Shown here one piece after another: positions 26,261-34,911 of a DNA stretch of 43,681 bases (position 1 is the stretch's first letter; each line of letters begins with the position of its first letter). Made by a program: the position numbers and the translations under genes. Below the pieces are notes generated by a model, which was not told the DNA's origin, did no database searches, and saw only the letters and a program-made list of their open reading frames with translations. The DNA is from an uncultured Lachnospiraceae bacterium (GTDB taxonomy: Bacteria; Bacillota; Clostridia; Lachnospirales; Lachnospiraceae), in assembly GCA_947623805.1 (NCBI GenBank), contig CANQHZ010000025.1, positions 1 to 43,681 on the forward strand. Reading direction: 5' to 3'.

Positions 26261-28750
26261 ATGATAACCCAAATATCCTTCAAAAACATGAAATATTACA
26301 GAAACCGCAACATTATCACAGGAATTGCGATTTTCCTGACGTCAGTGCTGCTCTTTATCCTGCCTACAGTCGGAGTGAACCTGATAAACACGCAGTTTGA
26401 AATAATAAACAGATATTATGCTAAATACCATGCACAGTACAGAAATGTTGACAGTGCCCTTGTCAAAAAGCTTTCTGTCCACCACGGTGTTGCACGGTAC
26501 GGACTAAGAAGCGATATAGGCTACGTAAGCGGAGCTGAGCCGTCAACGATAATATTGACCTATATCGATGCGGAGTGTGTCGAATTATACAATATGCGGC
26601 TTGCAGAAGGGCATCTTCCAAACGCGGAGGACGAGATAGCTGTAACGCACTCAATGCTTAAAGCGCTGGGAGCGGACGCACGATTGGGTGACACAGTAAA
26701 TCTGAAATTTCAGCTTGAAAGAAATGGAACATTAGACTACGCGCAGGAAAAAAGCTTTGTGATTGCAGGCTTTATAGCGGAAACAGAAACGACAGAAGTG
26801 TCAGAAAACGAGACGCAGCCCGAAAACAGTCAAAACAGGTTTTACAGTGCACTTATATCCAAGGATTTTTTGAAAAAAGAAATCCCACAGCAACAGATAC
26901 GCTACCGCTTCCTGTTTCAGACAGGAAATGATGAAAACGCCTATTACGATGATGTGAAGGACAGCATAGAAAGTATAGCCAATGAGTTTGGAATACCGCA
27001 GGGCGATATAGTGATAAACAAGCAGTATTTATATGCAAACTATGTAGATCCTTCCTTTGTGGCAGGCATCGCGATCATAATGATTATTGTAGTTGCTGCG
27101 GGTATTATCACAATATACAGCATTTACTATGTAGGAATGGCGGAAAGAATCAGGGAGCTTGGGAAGCTGCGCGCATTAGGCGCGGAGAAACGCCAGCGTA
27201 AACAGATAATCCTGCGCGAAGGCTTATGTGTAGCGGCGATAGCCGTTCCGATAGGGCTTCTTACGGCGACATTATTGTCAAAACAGTGCTTTCTATGGTT
27301 TTATCAGCTTTATTCCGAAGATATATACAGCGCTGAAGTAAAGAAGATACTTTATGGCGGCGAAATGGCATTTTACCACGGATGGATTTATGCTCTTGAC
27401 ATAGCAGTCACGTTTGCAACAGTTTATATTTCCCTGCTTATGCCGATGCGGAAAGCGTCACGTGTGTCGGAAACAGAGGCGATACGATATAACGACACAC
27501 GTGTCATATCCCACAGGGGCAGACGCAGAAGCCATACGGATATCAGGCTCTCAACGCTTGCCCAAATATACATTACGGGGAACGGGAAAAACAGTATTGT
27601 GGCAATAGTGTCAATGAGCGTCACAGGCATTTTTGTCATGGCTGTCGCCACAGTCCTTTCCTGTGCGACGCCAAGAGACAGTGCGGACAATGACCTCTTG
27701 GGACAGTATATGCTGTATCTTAACATAAGCTTTGACGACATGGAGCATCCCGAACGCGACTGGAGAAATCTGATACATGACAATCCGCTGAATGATGAGC
27801 TTGTGGAAAAGCTTGAAAAAATCAACGGAGTTGAAAAGGCTTCTGTTTTTGGAAATGTTTATACAAAATGTGAAGAACTGGGCAGTGAGGTAGATGATTG
27901 CTATGGTATTCTGGGAATTCCGGAGGAATATGCGGACACAATGGAAAGCGCGATAGTTGACGGCAGTGTCACATACGACGAACTGAAATCAGGCGATAAA
28001 GTTATAATGAATACAAGCGCGCTTTACTGGTTTGATTTACAGGTGGGAGATAAGCTTGTGTTTACGATAGACGACGGGGAGCGAGTTTATGAAAAGGAGC
28101 TTGAAATAGCCGCAATGATAGAGCCGAGGTACAGCTTTATGGGAGATTTTTTCGCAATGGCTTATGATGGCTTGGAAAAGCTTTGCGGAGGAGAAAAACA
28201 ATACCGCATAAATATTTTTGCATCGTCAGATTATGATGAGGAGGTCTACAATGCGGTAAAAGCGCTTTTGCCCGAAACAGACACAGTGAATATAGAGACA
28301 TGGCAGGAGGTTTATGATATGTGGGTAAAAAGCCTGCGCATGATGAATATGGTGTGCTATATGTTCCTCGGGATATTGAGCGTCATATGCCTTATGAACG
28401 TCGTAAATACAATGATAAACAGTGTCCATTTAAGGAAAAAAGATATAGGAATGATGCAGGCAGCAGGCATGACAGACACGCAGCTTGTAAAAATGCTCTG
28501 CCTTGAAGGAATGTTTTATATGGCGGGAACACTCATTGTTTCAATCGGTGTGGGAAGCGCGATTGGCTATCCGATATTTTTATGGGCAAAGCACAAGCAG
28601 ATATTTGGCATAAGCAGCTACCACTATCCGATAACGGCGGCAGTCGTGATAGCTGCGGTACTGTTTTGCGTTCAGACGCTTTTGGCTGCGGCGCTTGGCA
28701 GAACAGCAAAAAGGGAGTCGCTAATTGAGCGGATACGTTTCAGCGAGTAA
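26261..28750 (+). CDS. FtsX/MacB-type ABC transporter permease
   Basis: An 829-residue permease made of two FtsX-type halves. A first helix (about 17-37) is followed by an outer domain (about 38-265), three helices (about 268-395, including YYVGMAERIRELGKLRALGA, the usual FtsX coupling region), then another helix (about 445-470), a second outer domain and three final helices (RKKDIGMMQAAGMT coupling region near 735). This eight-helix duplicated layout differs from the ten-helix BceB type. Such complexes usually move or sense lipids and peptides at the membrane rather than import solutes. GAGAGG precedes the ATG; the gene converges on the DUF305 gene. Confidence 0.92.
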   Translation: MITQISFKNMKYYRNRNIITGIAIFLTSVLLFILPTVGVNLINTQFEIINRYYAKYHAQYRNVDSALVKKLSVHHGVARYGLRSDIGYVSGAEPSTIILTYIDAECVELYNMRLAEGHLPNAEDEIAVTHSMLKALGADARLGDTVNLKFQLERNGTLDYAQEKSFVIAGFIAETETTEVSENETQPENSQNRFYSALISKDFLKKEIPQQQIRYRFLFQTGNDENAYYDDVKDSIESIANEFGIPQGDIVINKQYLYANYVDPSFVAGIAIIMIIVVAAGIITIYSIYYVGMAERIRELGKLRALGAEKRQRKQIILREGLCVAAIAVPIGLLTATLLSKQCFLWFYQLYSEDIYSAEVKKILYGGEMAFYHGWIYALDIAVTFATVYISLLMPMRKASRVSETEAIRYNDTRVISHRGRRRSHTDIRLSTLAQIYITGNGKNSIVAIVSMSVTGIFVMAVATVLSCATPRDSADNDLLGQYMLYLNISFDDMEHPERDWRNLIHDNPLNDELVEKLEKINGVEKASVFGNVYTKCEELGSEVDDCYGILGIPEEYADTMESAIVDGSVTYDELKSGDKVIMNTSALYWFDLQVGDKLVFTIDDGERVYEKELEIAAMIEPRYSFMGDFFAMAYDGLEKLCGGEKQYRINIFASSDYDEEVYNAVKALLPETDTVNIETWQEVYDMWVKSLRMMNMVCYMFLGILSVICLMNVVNTMINSVHLRKKDIGMMQAAGMTDTQLVKMLCLEGMFYMAGTLIVSIGVGSAIGYPIFLWAKHKQIFGISSYHYPITAAVVIAAVLFCVQTLLAAALGRTAKRESLIERIRFSE

Positions 28751-28757
28751 GGAACTT

Positions 28758-29378
28758 TTAACATTGCATACATTTATTTATGTCGTAAAGCAGCGTTTCC
28801 ATCTGCTGAATGCCTTTTTTCTGTGAAACGATTATCGCGTTAAGTATAGGCTTTAAGCCTGAACAGATTGGAAAGCAGAGGGCGCTCTGCGACATTTCGA
28901 CCGCCCCTTTGTGATGCGGTATCATTTCATTCATAAAGCTGACGTTTATACTATTTGACATGGCAGCATTTTTCATTCCCGAGAACATGACGCCCGTAAT
29001 CTCTTTGAAGTTCATTTGATACTGTTTCAAATCCTGTGCGGAGTTTAGGCTGTCAGAGCACTTGCACAGGATTTCTTTCATATTTTCAATGCTTTTAGTC
29101 TGCTCGGAGATAATACCGAGCGCAATGTCCTGTAGTGGTATAAGGGTAGTGTACTGCAGCAGGTTTCGCGACATTTCAATCGCCGCCTGATGGTGGGGTA
29201 TCATCTGTGTGATGAAATTGTGTGAAATGCTGTCGGTGAGCTGCGCGCCGGACATTTCACGTATCATTTTGTCCAAAGTGCCCTGAAAACAGCTTAAATA
29301 TTTAAGAGTGTTGTTGCTGAATTGGGGCTGTGAGGCGTAGCTGCCGCCGCAACAGTTAAAGCCAGATGTTTTTATCAT
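28758..29378 (-). CDS. DUF305 family protein with two MIPHH motifs
   Basis: A 206-residue mostly helical protein with two DUF305/ferritin-like units: MIPHHQAAIEMSRNLLQY (about residues 59-76) and MIPHHKGAVEMSQSALCF (about 150-167). The paired His in these motifs are thought to bind metal in the family. The ends carry NCCGG and NKCMQC, giving extra Cys, while no signal peptide is evident. The start ending at 29378 has no clear ribosome site, so the exact start is uncertain. It converges on the ABC permease with only 7 nt between stop codons and is otherwise on its own. Confidence 0.85.
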   Translation of the reverse strand: MIKTSGFNCCGGSYASQPQFSNNTLKYLSCFQGTLDKMIREMSGAQLTDSISHNFITQMIPHHQAAIEMSRNLLQYTTLIPLQDIALGIISEQTKSIENMKEILCKCSDSLNSAQDLKQYQMNFKEITGVMFSGMKNAAMSNSINVSFMNEMIPHHKGAVEMSQSALCFPICSGLKPILNAIIVSQKKGIQQMETLLYDINKCMQC

Positions 29379-29561
29379 GATTAATCACGCTTTCATTATG
29401 GATTTTATATGATTATATTATGTAAAAATCGAGAATTGTTGCGCTTTGGAGAAAAATGTTGTATTATGGGTTTGTCGCAATAGTCAAGCTGCTAAAGCGA
29501 GATAGAGGATGAGTGTGAAAAATAAATTTTTTACACTGTGCATCAAGAATGGAGGATTAGG

Positions 29562-30014
29562 ATGAACATAAAAATAAAATATTTCAATGAAAATCTGCAA
29601 AAACTGGAAAAGATAACAAAAGGCAACTGGATTGATTTGCGCGCTGCGGAGGACGTAGTTATGAAAAAAGGCGAGTTCCGCCTTATACCGCTTGGCATAG
29701 CTATGGAGCTGCCGCGCGGCTATGAGGCGCATGTCGTGCCGAGAAGCTCTACGTATAAAAATTATGGGCTCATTCAGGTAAATCATCAGGGCGTGGTGGA
29801 CGGTCCTGACCGTGAGACAGGCAAGGGCGGATATTGCGGCAACGACGACCAGTGGTTTGTGCCTGTCTATGCGATGCGTGACACAGAAGTGCATTTCAAT
29901 GACCGCATATGCCAGTTCCGTATAATGGAACAGCAGCCTGATATCACATTTGAGGAAGTAGACGAGCTGACAGGTGAAAACCGCGGAGGGTTCGGGACTA
30001 CGGGGACAGTATAA
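29562..30014 (+). CDS. dut: dUTP diphosphatase (trimeric dUTPase)
   Basis: A 150-residue dUTPase that converts dUTP to dUMP and pyrophosphate, keeping uracil out of DNA. Motifs in order: 1 [21 protein letters not shown] region, 2 VPRSST, 3 GVVDGPDRE, 4 DRICQFRI and 5 RGGFGTTG. Motif 3 differs from the common GxIDxxYRG form and is followed by a GNDDQW insertion; this variant seems typical of some Firmicutes. GGAGG lies 7 nt before ATG 29562, preferred over an ATG 24 nt earlier. It is upstream of the type III toxin-antitoxin locus, with no evidence of a functional link. Confidence 0.93.
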   Translation: MNIKIKYFNENLQKLEKITKGNWIDLRAAEDVVMKKGEFRLIPLGIAMELPRGYEAHVVPRSSTYKNYGLIQVNHQGVVDGPDRETGKGGYCGNDDQWFVPVYAMRDTEVHFNDRICQFRIMEQQPDITFEEVDELTGENRGGFGTTGTV

Positions 30015-30045
30015 TATATTGAAAAATACTTGTTAAAGATTTTTG

Positions 30046-30074
30046 TTGATTTTTGGTGAGCAATGGCATATACT
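30046..30074 (+). promoter_or_regulatory. Promoter of the type III antitoxin RNA and toxin
   Basis: TTGATT (30046-30051), 17-bp spacer, TATACT (30069-30074). The predicted start near 30081 would place both RNA repeats, the terminator and the toxin in one transcript. Confidence 0.55.
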
Positions 30075-30101
30075 ATAAATAGAGATAAGCAATTATCTTC
30101 A

Positions 30102-30201
30102 GGAGAGTTCCTGCCATATAGTGGAAGATTTTAAATTCGGGAGAGTCCCTGCCATATAGTGGGAGATTTTAAACTCAAGGAGAGCTTGGACAGCTCTCCT
30201 T
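30102..30201 (+). ncRNA. toxI: Type III antitoxin RNA (ToxI-like) repeats
   Basis: Two repeats beginning GGAGAG (30102-30139, then 30140-30178; units 38 and 39 nt) differ at four aligned positions. A third GGAGAG at 30179 is the left arm of the terminator. Within each repeat TTCC or TCCC (108-111 or 146-149 in the last three digits) can pair with GGAA or GGGA 11 nt on. One T-A pair in repeat 1 is a C-G pair in repeat 2. In characterised type III systems the toxin cuts the precursor into repeat units, each folding as a pseudoknot that inhibits one toxin molecule. Confidence 0.8.
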
Positions 30202-30206
30202 TATTA
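30177..30206 (+). terminator. Leaky terminator between antitoxin RNA and toxin gene
   Basis: AAGGAGAGCT (30177-30186) pairs with AGCTCTCCTT (30192-30201) around a 5-nt loop, followed by TATTAT. An intrinsic terminator here is a hallmark of type III systems and keeps antitoxin RNA above toxin mRNA. Confidence 0.85.
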
Positions 30207-30225
30207 TGCAAAGGAGAAACTTATT

Positions 30226-30771
30226 GTGGAGGGATTTAAATTATACAGTGTTTCCGATACATATATTGAATATTTGCGGAATGTGTTTCCAAATGTTTAT
30301 TCAAATAAATTAACAACGCGGGTTCATACTAGAAAGTATGTTGGAACAGTAATTCAAATAGAAAATTTTAAATATTATATTCCGTTGTCTTCACCAAAAG
30401 AAAGCGATTATAAAAACGTTGGCAATAAAAGGGTTATTAGAAAAAGCATTGTCCCTATTGTTCGAATTATAGTAAAAAATTCAAAAGGCGAACAGGAATT
30501 GAAGGGTACTTTACGCATCAGTCATATGATACCTGTGCCTGATGCGGAATTGGAATTATATGATATTGACGGGGAAAAAGATAAGGCGTACAAGGATTTA
30601 GTTCAAAATGAGTTGATTTTCATTCGTAAGAACAAAGACAGAATATTATCAAATGCAAAATTGATTTATAAGCAAAAGAAATTAAATGATCAGTCGGCGG
30701 GATATATAAAGTCAGCGCTTCCATATACCGAGTTAGAAAAGCTATGCTCAGCTTATGATGCCAGACTATAA
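30226..30771 (+). CDS. toxN: Type III toxin, ToxN/AbiQ family endoribonuclease
   Basis: A 181-residue protein of the ToxN/AbiQ family. Recognisable parts are the N-terminus (FKLYSVSDTYIEYLR), the YVGTVIQIENFKYYIPLSSP strand pair, the RISHMIPVPDAELELYDI stretch and the basic helix IRKNKDRILSNAKLIYKQK. These enzymes cleave RNA; when antitoxin RNA drops, for example on phage infection, they stop growth. Start is GTG 30226 with AAAGGAG 8 nt upstream. Directly downstream of the repeat RNA and its terminator. The gene is AT-rich relative to neighbours. The exact subfamily (ToxN, CptN or TenpN) cannot be settled by eye. Confidence 0.88.
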   Translation: MEGFKLYSVSDTYIEYLRNVFPNVYSNKLTTRVHTRKYVGTVIQIENFKYYIPLSSPKESDYKNVGNKRVIRKSIVPIVRIIVKNSKGEQELKGTLRISHMIPVPDAELELYDIDGEKDKAYKDLVQNELIFIRKNKDRILSNAKLIYKQKKLNDQSAGYIKSALPYTELEKLCSAYDARL

Positions 30772-30841
30772 TTTAAGCGCTTTGCTGCTTAGAATGTGAA
30801 CCTTTAATTTGAGTGCTTTGCAGCTTGGAATGCGAATCCTT
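30770..30841. repeat. Two imperfect 36-nt direct repeats after toxN
   Basis: Units 30770-30805 and 30806-30841 are about 80% identical (7 differences in 36, mostly transitions) and tandem. They begin at the toxin stop codon. Their sequence does not resemble the antitoxin repeats. No spacer is present, so this is not a CRISPR array. Confidence 0.7.
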
Positions 30842-30847
30842 AGTTTG

Positions 30848-30895
30848 GGGCTGTAGCTTTAACGATTGAAAATTGTAAAGCTACAGCCCTTTTGG
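30848..30895. terminator. Bidirectional-looking terminator between toxN and cotJC
   Basis: A perfect 13-bp stem (30848-30860 with 30877-30889; arms GGGCTGTAGCTTT and its complement) is followed by TTTTGG on the plus strand. It lies between convergent genes and could serve both. Confidence 0.8.
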
Positions 30896-30912
30896 CTTTT
30901 AGCTATATGTGT

Positions 30913-31506
30913 TTAGTCAAACTCAGGGTTAAACGCATAGAAGTTCTTGCAGTCAAGGTTATCCTGCACTATGCGCAGCGATTCACCAAACCGCTGGAAA
31001 TGCACAATTTCCCTCTGCCTGAGGAACTTTATCGGTTCTGCGACTTCCGCATCTTTTACAAGCCTTAATATATTGTCGTATGTCGTTCTGGCTTTCTGCT
31101 CGGCAGCCATATCCTCATAAAGGTCAGTAATAGGATCGCCCTTAGACTGGAACTCACACGCGTTAAACGGTATTCCGCCCGCCGCCTGCGGCCAAAGTGC
31201 CAGTGTATGGTCTACATAATATTTGTCAAACCCTGACGCCTTCAATTCCTCTGGCGTGAGATTTTTGGTAAGCTGGTAAACAATCGCGCATATCATCTCA
31301 AAATGCGCAAGCTCCTCAGTGCCGATATCCGTCAAAACACCAGTCACGGCATTATAAGGCATTGTGTACCTCTGCGCGAGATAGCGCATTGACGCGCTCA
31401 GCTCACCGTCGGGGCCGCCGTACTGCGTAATGATGATCTGCGCGATTTTCGGGTTTGTCTGCGTGATGTTTACGGGAAACTGCAGCCGCTTTTCATAATT
31501 CCACAT
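30913..31506 (-). CDS. cotJC: Spore coat protein CotJC (manganese-catalase fold)
   Basis: A 197-residue protein of the Mn-catalase superfamily found in the spore coat. Metal-site residues are recognisable: GELSASMRYLAQRY, GTEELAHFEM (E..H), AAEQKARTTYDNIL and REIVHFQRFGE. MWNYEKRLQFPVNI is the usual N-terminus. The start ending at 31506 is preceded by AGGGGGT. Its ATG overlaps the cotJB stop by 1 nt (TAATG), so the two are coupled. Third gene of a minus-strand cotJA-cotJB-cotJC operon, which in Bacillus is expressed in the mother cell under sigma-E. Confidence 0.95.
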   Translation of the reverse strand: MWNYEKRLQFPVNITQTNPKIAQIIITQYGGPDGELSASMRYLAQRYTMPYNAVTGVLTDIGTEELAHFEMICAIVYQLTKNLTPEELKASGFDKYYVDHTLALWPQAAGGIPFNACEFQSKGDPITDLYEDMAAEQKARTTYDNILRLVKDAEVAEPIKFLRQREIVHFQRFGESLRIVQDNLDCKNFYAFNPEFD

Positions 31507-31793
31507 TAATAATACCCCCTTTCCCAAGGCCAATCCTGTATAGCCCATTTCCACTCCTGACAGTTGTCTTCAAGCATATCAAGCACAATAGGTCCAAACT
31601 CCTCTGAGTATTCCATAATGAGCTGCTTTTTAATGCCGTTGTACCTGCCAAATGCTTCAAGTGCCTGCTGGTCATATGGGTGGGTGTCAAGGTAGAGGTT
31701 TAAGTCCTTGAGCGCAAAGTCCACTTTTCCTATTTCGCAGAGTAATTTTTTACGGTCTTTTCCGCAGCCGCATTGCTGTTTATTATAGTCCAT
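31506..31793 (-). CDS. cotJB: Spore coat protein CotJB
   Basis: A 95-residue CotJB. Signature: KLLCEIGKVDFALKDLNLYL, DTHPYDQQALEAF and the tryptophan-rich end (WKWAIQDWPWERGYY). It has a Cys-rich N-terminus (QCGCGKD) that some members lack. It overlaps cotJA by 11 nt and cotJC by 1 nt. It acts as a coat structural component in spores; no catalytic function is known. Confidence 0.95.
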   Translation of the reverse strand: MDYNKQQCGCGKDRKKLLCEIGKVDFALKDLNLYLDTHPYDQQALEAFGRYNGIKKQLIMEYSEEFGPIVLDMLEDNCQEWKWAIQDWPWERGYY

Positions 31794-31965
31794 ACCCTTT
31801 TCTCCTTCCTGTAAACGGCTTATTCAATATGGGAAAAATCGTCCCTGTTTTATAGCCTTCTTCAAGATTTTCATACGTCGTGCAGTTCTTTTGCCACGGA
31901 ACATAACCCATCGCTATAGGCATCTGCTCCAGATATGGCATCTGCGGTTGTTTCCATTCCTGCAT
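31783..31965 (-). CDS. cotJA: Spore coat protein CotJA
   Basis: A 60-residue protein matching CotJA: MPIAMGYVPWQKNCTTYENLEEGYKTGTIFP with the usual PF-rich end. It is first in the cotJABC operon and has AAGGAG upstream of its ATG. The 140-bp divergent gap to the GerA-family gene (31966-32105) must hold promoters for both; I see no confident sigma-E or sigma-G site there. Confidence 0.92.
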   Translation of the reverse strand: MQEWKQPQMPYLEQMPIAMGYVPWQKNCTTYENLEEGYKTGTIFPILNKPFTGRRKGYGL

Positions 31966-32105
31966 AGCTTTTTCTCCTTGTTTTTACATTTATTAACATA
32001 TTATGACGCGGGCGGGCATACTGTTCAAAAAAACGAAGAAAAACACATAAATTTTCAAAAAACGGTTATATTACTATCAATCGTTTGAAAAGCGGAGGAA
32101 ACAAA

Positions 32106-33506
32106 ATGTATCAGAGTTTTGAGGAAAATAAACAATATCTAAGCGGCAGGCTGCATGTCGGTGAAAGCTTTGACATAGTGAGCAGGGATATCTTGATTGG
32201 TGAAAAAAACGCCTGCTTTTATTTTATAGATGGATTTTGCAAAGACGCGCTTATGCAGAAGCTCCTGCAGTTTCTCATGGGCTTAAAGGCGCAGGATATG
32301 CCCGCGACAGCGGAGGATTTCAACAAGCTGATGCCGTATGTCGAGGTAAGCCTGACAAATGACTTTGAGGAAATCACGACTAATATTTTGAGCGGCGTGT
32401 TTGCAGTGATTATAGAAGGTTTTGACGAATGTATTCTGATTGATTCGCGGACTTATCCCGCAAGAGGCGTTTCCGAGCCTGAAAAGGACAAGGTGCTTCG
32501 CGGTTCAAAAGACGGCTTTGTGGAAACGGTCGTATTCAATACTGCACTCATCAGGCGGCGCATACGCAGCACTGACCTCAGAGTAGAAATGCTAAGCGCA
32601 GGCAAGGCGTCAAAGACAGACATTGCCTTGTGCTATATGGACAGCCGCGTGGACAAGAAATTTCTGGGGAAAATACGCGACCGTATAAATAGCCTCAAAG
32701 TTGACGCACTCACGCTCAATCAAGAGAGCCTTGCGGAGTGCCTGTACACCTCAAAATGGTACAATCCATTCCCCAAATTTAAATATACAGAGCGCCCAGA
32801 CGCGGCGGCTGCGCAGATTTTGGAGGGAAGCATTATTATCCTCGTGGACAATTCGCCGTCGGCAATGATTTTGCCTATAAGTGTGTTTGATATGGTGCAG
32901 GAGGCAGACGATTTTTATTTTCCGCCGATAACGGGTTCGTATTTGAGATTGTCAAGGTTTTTGATACTGATTTTGACGTATTTCATCACGCCGACTTTTC
33001 TGCTTTTAATGCAAAATCCTGACTGGATTCCACCGTCGCTTGACTTTATTGTAGTCAAGGAGGAAGTCCATGTGCCGCTGGTTTGGCAGTTTTTGATATT
33101 GGAGCTTGCGATAGACGGTCTAAGGCTTGCAGCGGTAAACACGCCGAATATGCTTTCCACGCCTCTTAGCGTCATGGCGGCGCTGATATTAGGCGAGTTC
33201 AGCGTGAGCAGTGGGTGGTTTAACGCGGAGGTAATGCTTTATATGGCGTTTGTAGCGATTGCAAATTACACGCATCCGAGCTATGAATTGGGGTATGCGA
33301 TTAAGTTTTTCCGCATCATCAATCTAATACTGACCGCGCTTTTTCAGTTTTGGGGATATATTATCGGGGTGGTGTTTTTCTTTACCGCCATTGTCACAAA
33401 CAAAATGGTATCAGGGCAGAGTTATCTCTATCCGCTTATCCCGTTCAGCTGGAAAAAATTCAGCAGTCTTATGTTCAGGACACGGCTTCCTGAGGCGCGA
33501 GAGTAA
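32106..33506 (+). CDS. GerA/SpoVAF-family spore germination protein
   Basis: A 466-residue membrane protein of the GerA family. The N-terminal soluble domain (about 1-240) includes DSRTYPARGVSEPEKDKVLRGSKDGF, the conserved GerA/SpoVAF stretch, and PDAAAAQILEGSIIILVDNSPSAMILP. Five or so helices follow (about 275-455). In spores such proteins act in nutrient sensing (GerA) or assist SpoVA channels in dipicolinate release (SpoVAF). No partner GerB or GerC gene and no spoVA genes adjoin, so it is either an orphan subunit or SpoVAF-like. GCGGAGG is 8 nt before ATG 32106; a frame to 32085 has no site. Confidence 0.9.
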   Translation: MYQSFEENKQYLSGRLHVGESFDIVSRDILIGEKNACFYFIDGFCKDALMQKLLQFLMGLKAQDMPATAEDFNKLMPYVEVSLTNDFEEITTNILSGVFAVIIEGFDECILIDSRTYPARGVSEPEKDKVLRGSKDGFVETVVFNTALIRRRIRSTDLRVEMLSAGKASKTDIALCYMDSRVDKKFLGKIRDRINSLKVDALTLNQESLAECLYTSKWYNPFPKFKYTERPDAAAAQILEGSIIILVDNSPSAMILPISVFDMVQEADDFYFPPITGSYLRLSRFLILILTYFITPTFLLLMQNPDWIPPSLDFIVVKEEVHVPLVWQFLILELAIDGLRLAAVNTPNMLSTPLSVMAALILGEFSVSSGWFNAEVMLYMAFVAIANYTHPSYELGYAIKFFRIINLILTALFQFWGYIIGVVFFFTAIVTNKMVSGQSYLYPLIPFSWKKFSSLMFRTRLPEARE

Positions 33507-33531
33507 GAAAGACTATATATATTCTGCATAT

Positions 33532-33580
33532 AAAGTTCTGCTATATGGCTTGATAACGGCTTATGGCAGAACTTTATTTC
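33532..33580 (+). terminator. Probable terminator after the GerA-family gene
   Basis: AAAGTTCTGC (33532-33541) pairs perfectly with GCAGAACTTT (33566-33575), with a 24-nt loop, then ATTTCT. The rest of the 230-bp gap to 33736 is AT-rich and shows no other signal I can support. Confidence 0.55.
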
Positions 33581-33736
33581 TAATAATATTTTCCCGACAT
33601 TCAGTCTTTACTTATCACTGTAAAAATCATATAATAAAAATATACAGCGGAAATGTGCTCTGATAAAGTAGTGTTTGGGCACGATTGGCGCTGGAAACTG
33701 GCGATATGTATTTTACAGACAAAACGAGGAGAAAAT

Positions 33737-34888
33737 ATGGAAAAAGAATTTTACTGCCATAAAAATAATCAAAAAATTTACGTGAGAGAATATATGCCGG
33801 ATAATTTAGAGGCGGAAAAAGTGCCTGCCATCATAATCAGCCACGGCTTTGGCGGCAGCAGCGCGGACAACGATTATTATTGCAAAGCGTTTGCGGAGGA
33901 CGGCTATGCGGCATACTGCTTTGATTTTTGCGGAGGCACTGCTGCGGAAAGCGGCAAGAGCGATGGCGCATCAACGGATATGAGCGTAAATACGGAGTGC
34001 GATGATTTGTCCGCCGTGTACGAATATGTGACATCACTGTCATATATTGACGAGCAGCATATCACGCTGATGGGCATAAGCATGGGCGGTTTTGTATCGG
34101 GACTGACAGCGGCAAAATATGGGGACAGAATAGAAAATCTTATAATGATATATCCCGCCATCTGCATACCTGATGATGCCAGAATGGGACATTTAGGCGG
34201 TGGAGCATATGACTTGGGCAATGTCCCTGATACGATTGAATGTCCAAACGGTATGAAGATAGGGCGGCGTTTCCACGAAGAAGTGAAGGATATGGACCCA
34301 TACCTTGAACTGAGAAAAATGAAAGGCAGGGTGCTTTTGATACAAGGGACAAATGATGATGTGGTAAACTATTCATATGCGATAAAGGCTAAGGAGTGCT
34401 ACCAAAAAGGTCAGTGCCAGCTGCTTATGGTAAGAAACGCGGGACACGGCTTTTCAAGGCAGCAGGAGGACAGCGTCATTACTGCTATGAAAATGTTTTT
34501 GGCGGGTAAAAAGGAATATTTTACGATACAGGTGTTCATCACGGAGCAGAATATAGTGGAAAAGAGCGATACATACCAAAAAACGGAGATATATTTTACG
34601 GGCTATTGCGACGGCGATTTGTTCAAAGGCAGTATTCTTCCGGGAGCGGTTGACGTGCAGGAGTATGAAAACGGCGAGCCAAAGCTGATAAAGGCAGATT
34701 ATACGCTTGAAGGAATAGACCAAAACAATGAGCACTGTAAAATCCATATTATCAATCAAAAAATCGGCGAACAGTACAAGCCTGAAATCACCACAAACAG
34801 CCCCGTGCTTTCGTTCTTGAAATATATGGAGCTTACGGCGTCGCTTGAAATCTTTGAGGGAGGCTTGACTGTTAGGATATTTGGGTAA
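33737..34888 (+). CDS. Alpha/beta hydrolase fused to a DUF3237-like domain
   Basis: A 383-residue two-domain protein. Residues 1-255 are an alpha/beta hydrolase: oxyanion region SHGFGGSS, nucleophile elbow GISMGG (Ser near 118), acid in the QGTNDDVV loop and His in NAGHGF. Residues about 262-383 resemble DUF3237: [32 protein letters not shown] and [12 protein letters not shown]3237 domains are small beta-barrels of unknown function; joined to a hydrolase it may help bind the ester or lactone substrate. ATG 33737 has GAGGAG 5 nt upstream. It precedes the nucleoside phosphorylase by 23 nt, so co-transcription is likely. Confidence 0.88.
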   Translation: MEKEFYCHKNNQKIYVREYMPDNLEAEKVPAIIISHGFGGSSADNDYYCKAFAEDGYAAYCFDFCGGTAAESGKSDGASTDMSVNTECDDLSAVYEYVTSLSYIDEQHITLMGISMGGFVSGLTAAKYGDRIENLIMIYPAICIPDDARMGHLGGGAYDLGNVPDTIECPNGMKIGRRFHEEVKDMDPYLELRKMKGRVLLIQGTNDDVVNYSYAIKAKECYQKGQCQLLMVRNAGHGFSRQQEDSVITAMKMFLAGKKEYFTIQVFITEQNIVEKSDTYQKTEIYFTGYCDGDLFKGSILPGAVDVQEYENGEPKLIKADYTLEGIDQNNEHCKIHIINQKIGEQYKPEITTNSPVLSFLKYMELTASLEIFEGGLTVRIFG

Positions 34889-34911
34889 ACCATAGAAAGG
34901 AACACAATCAC

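Noticed and set aside
26261-28750. Permease called as BceB
   Set aside because: The layout is two FtsX halves with two outer domains, not the ten-helix single-outer-domain BceB type, so only the FtsX/MacB group is claimed.
30102-30201. Possible short CRISPR array
   Set aside because: Repeats are directly joined without spacers, end in a terminator and precede a ToxN-family gene, so a type III antitoxin RNA fits better. The 36-nt repeats at 30770-30841 likewise have no spacers.
33391-33663. Plus-strand frame of 90 codons at the 3' end of the GerA-family gene
   Set aside because: Overlaps the GerA gene out of frame and then non-coding sequence; no ribosome site or domain.
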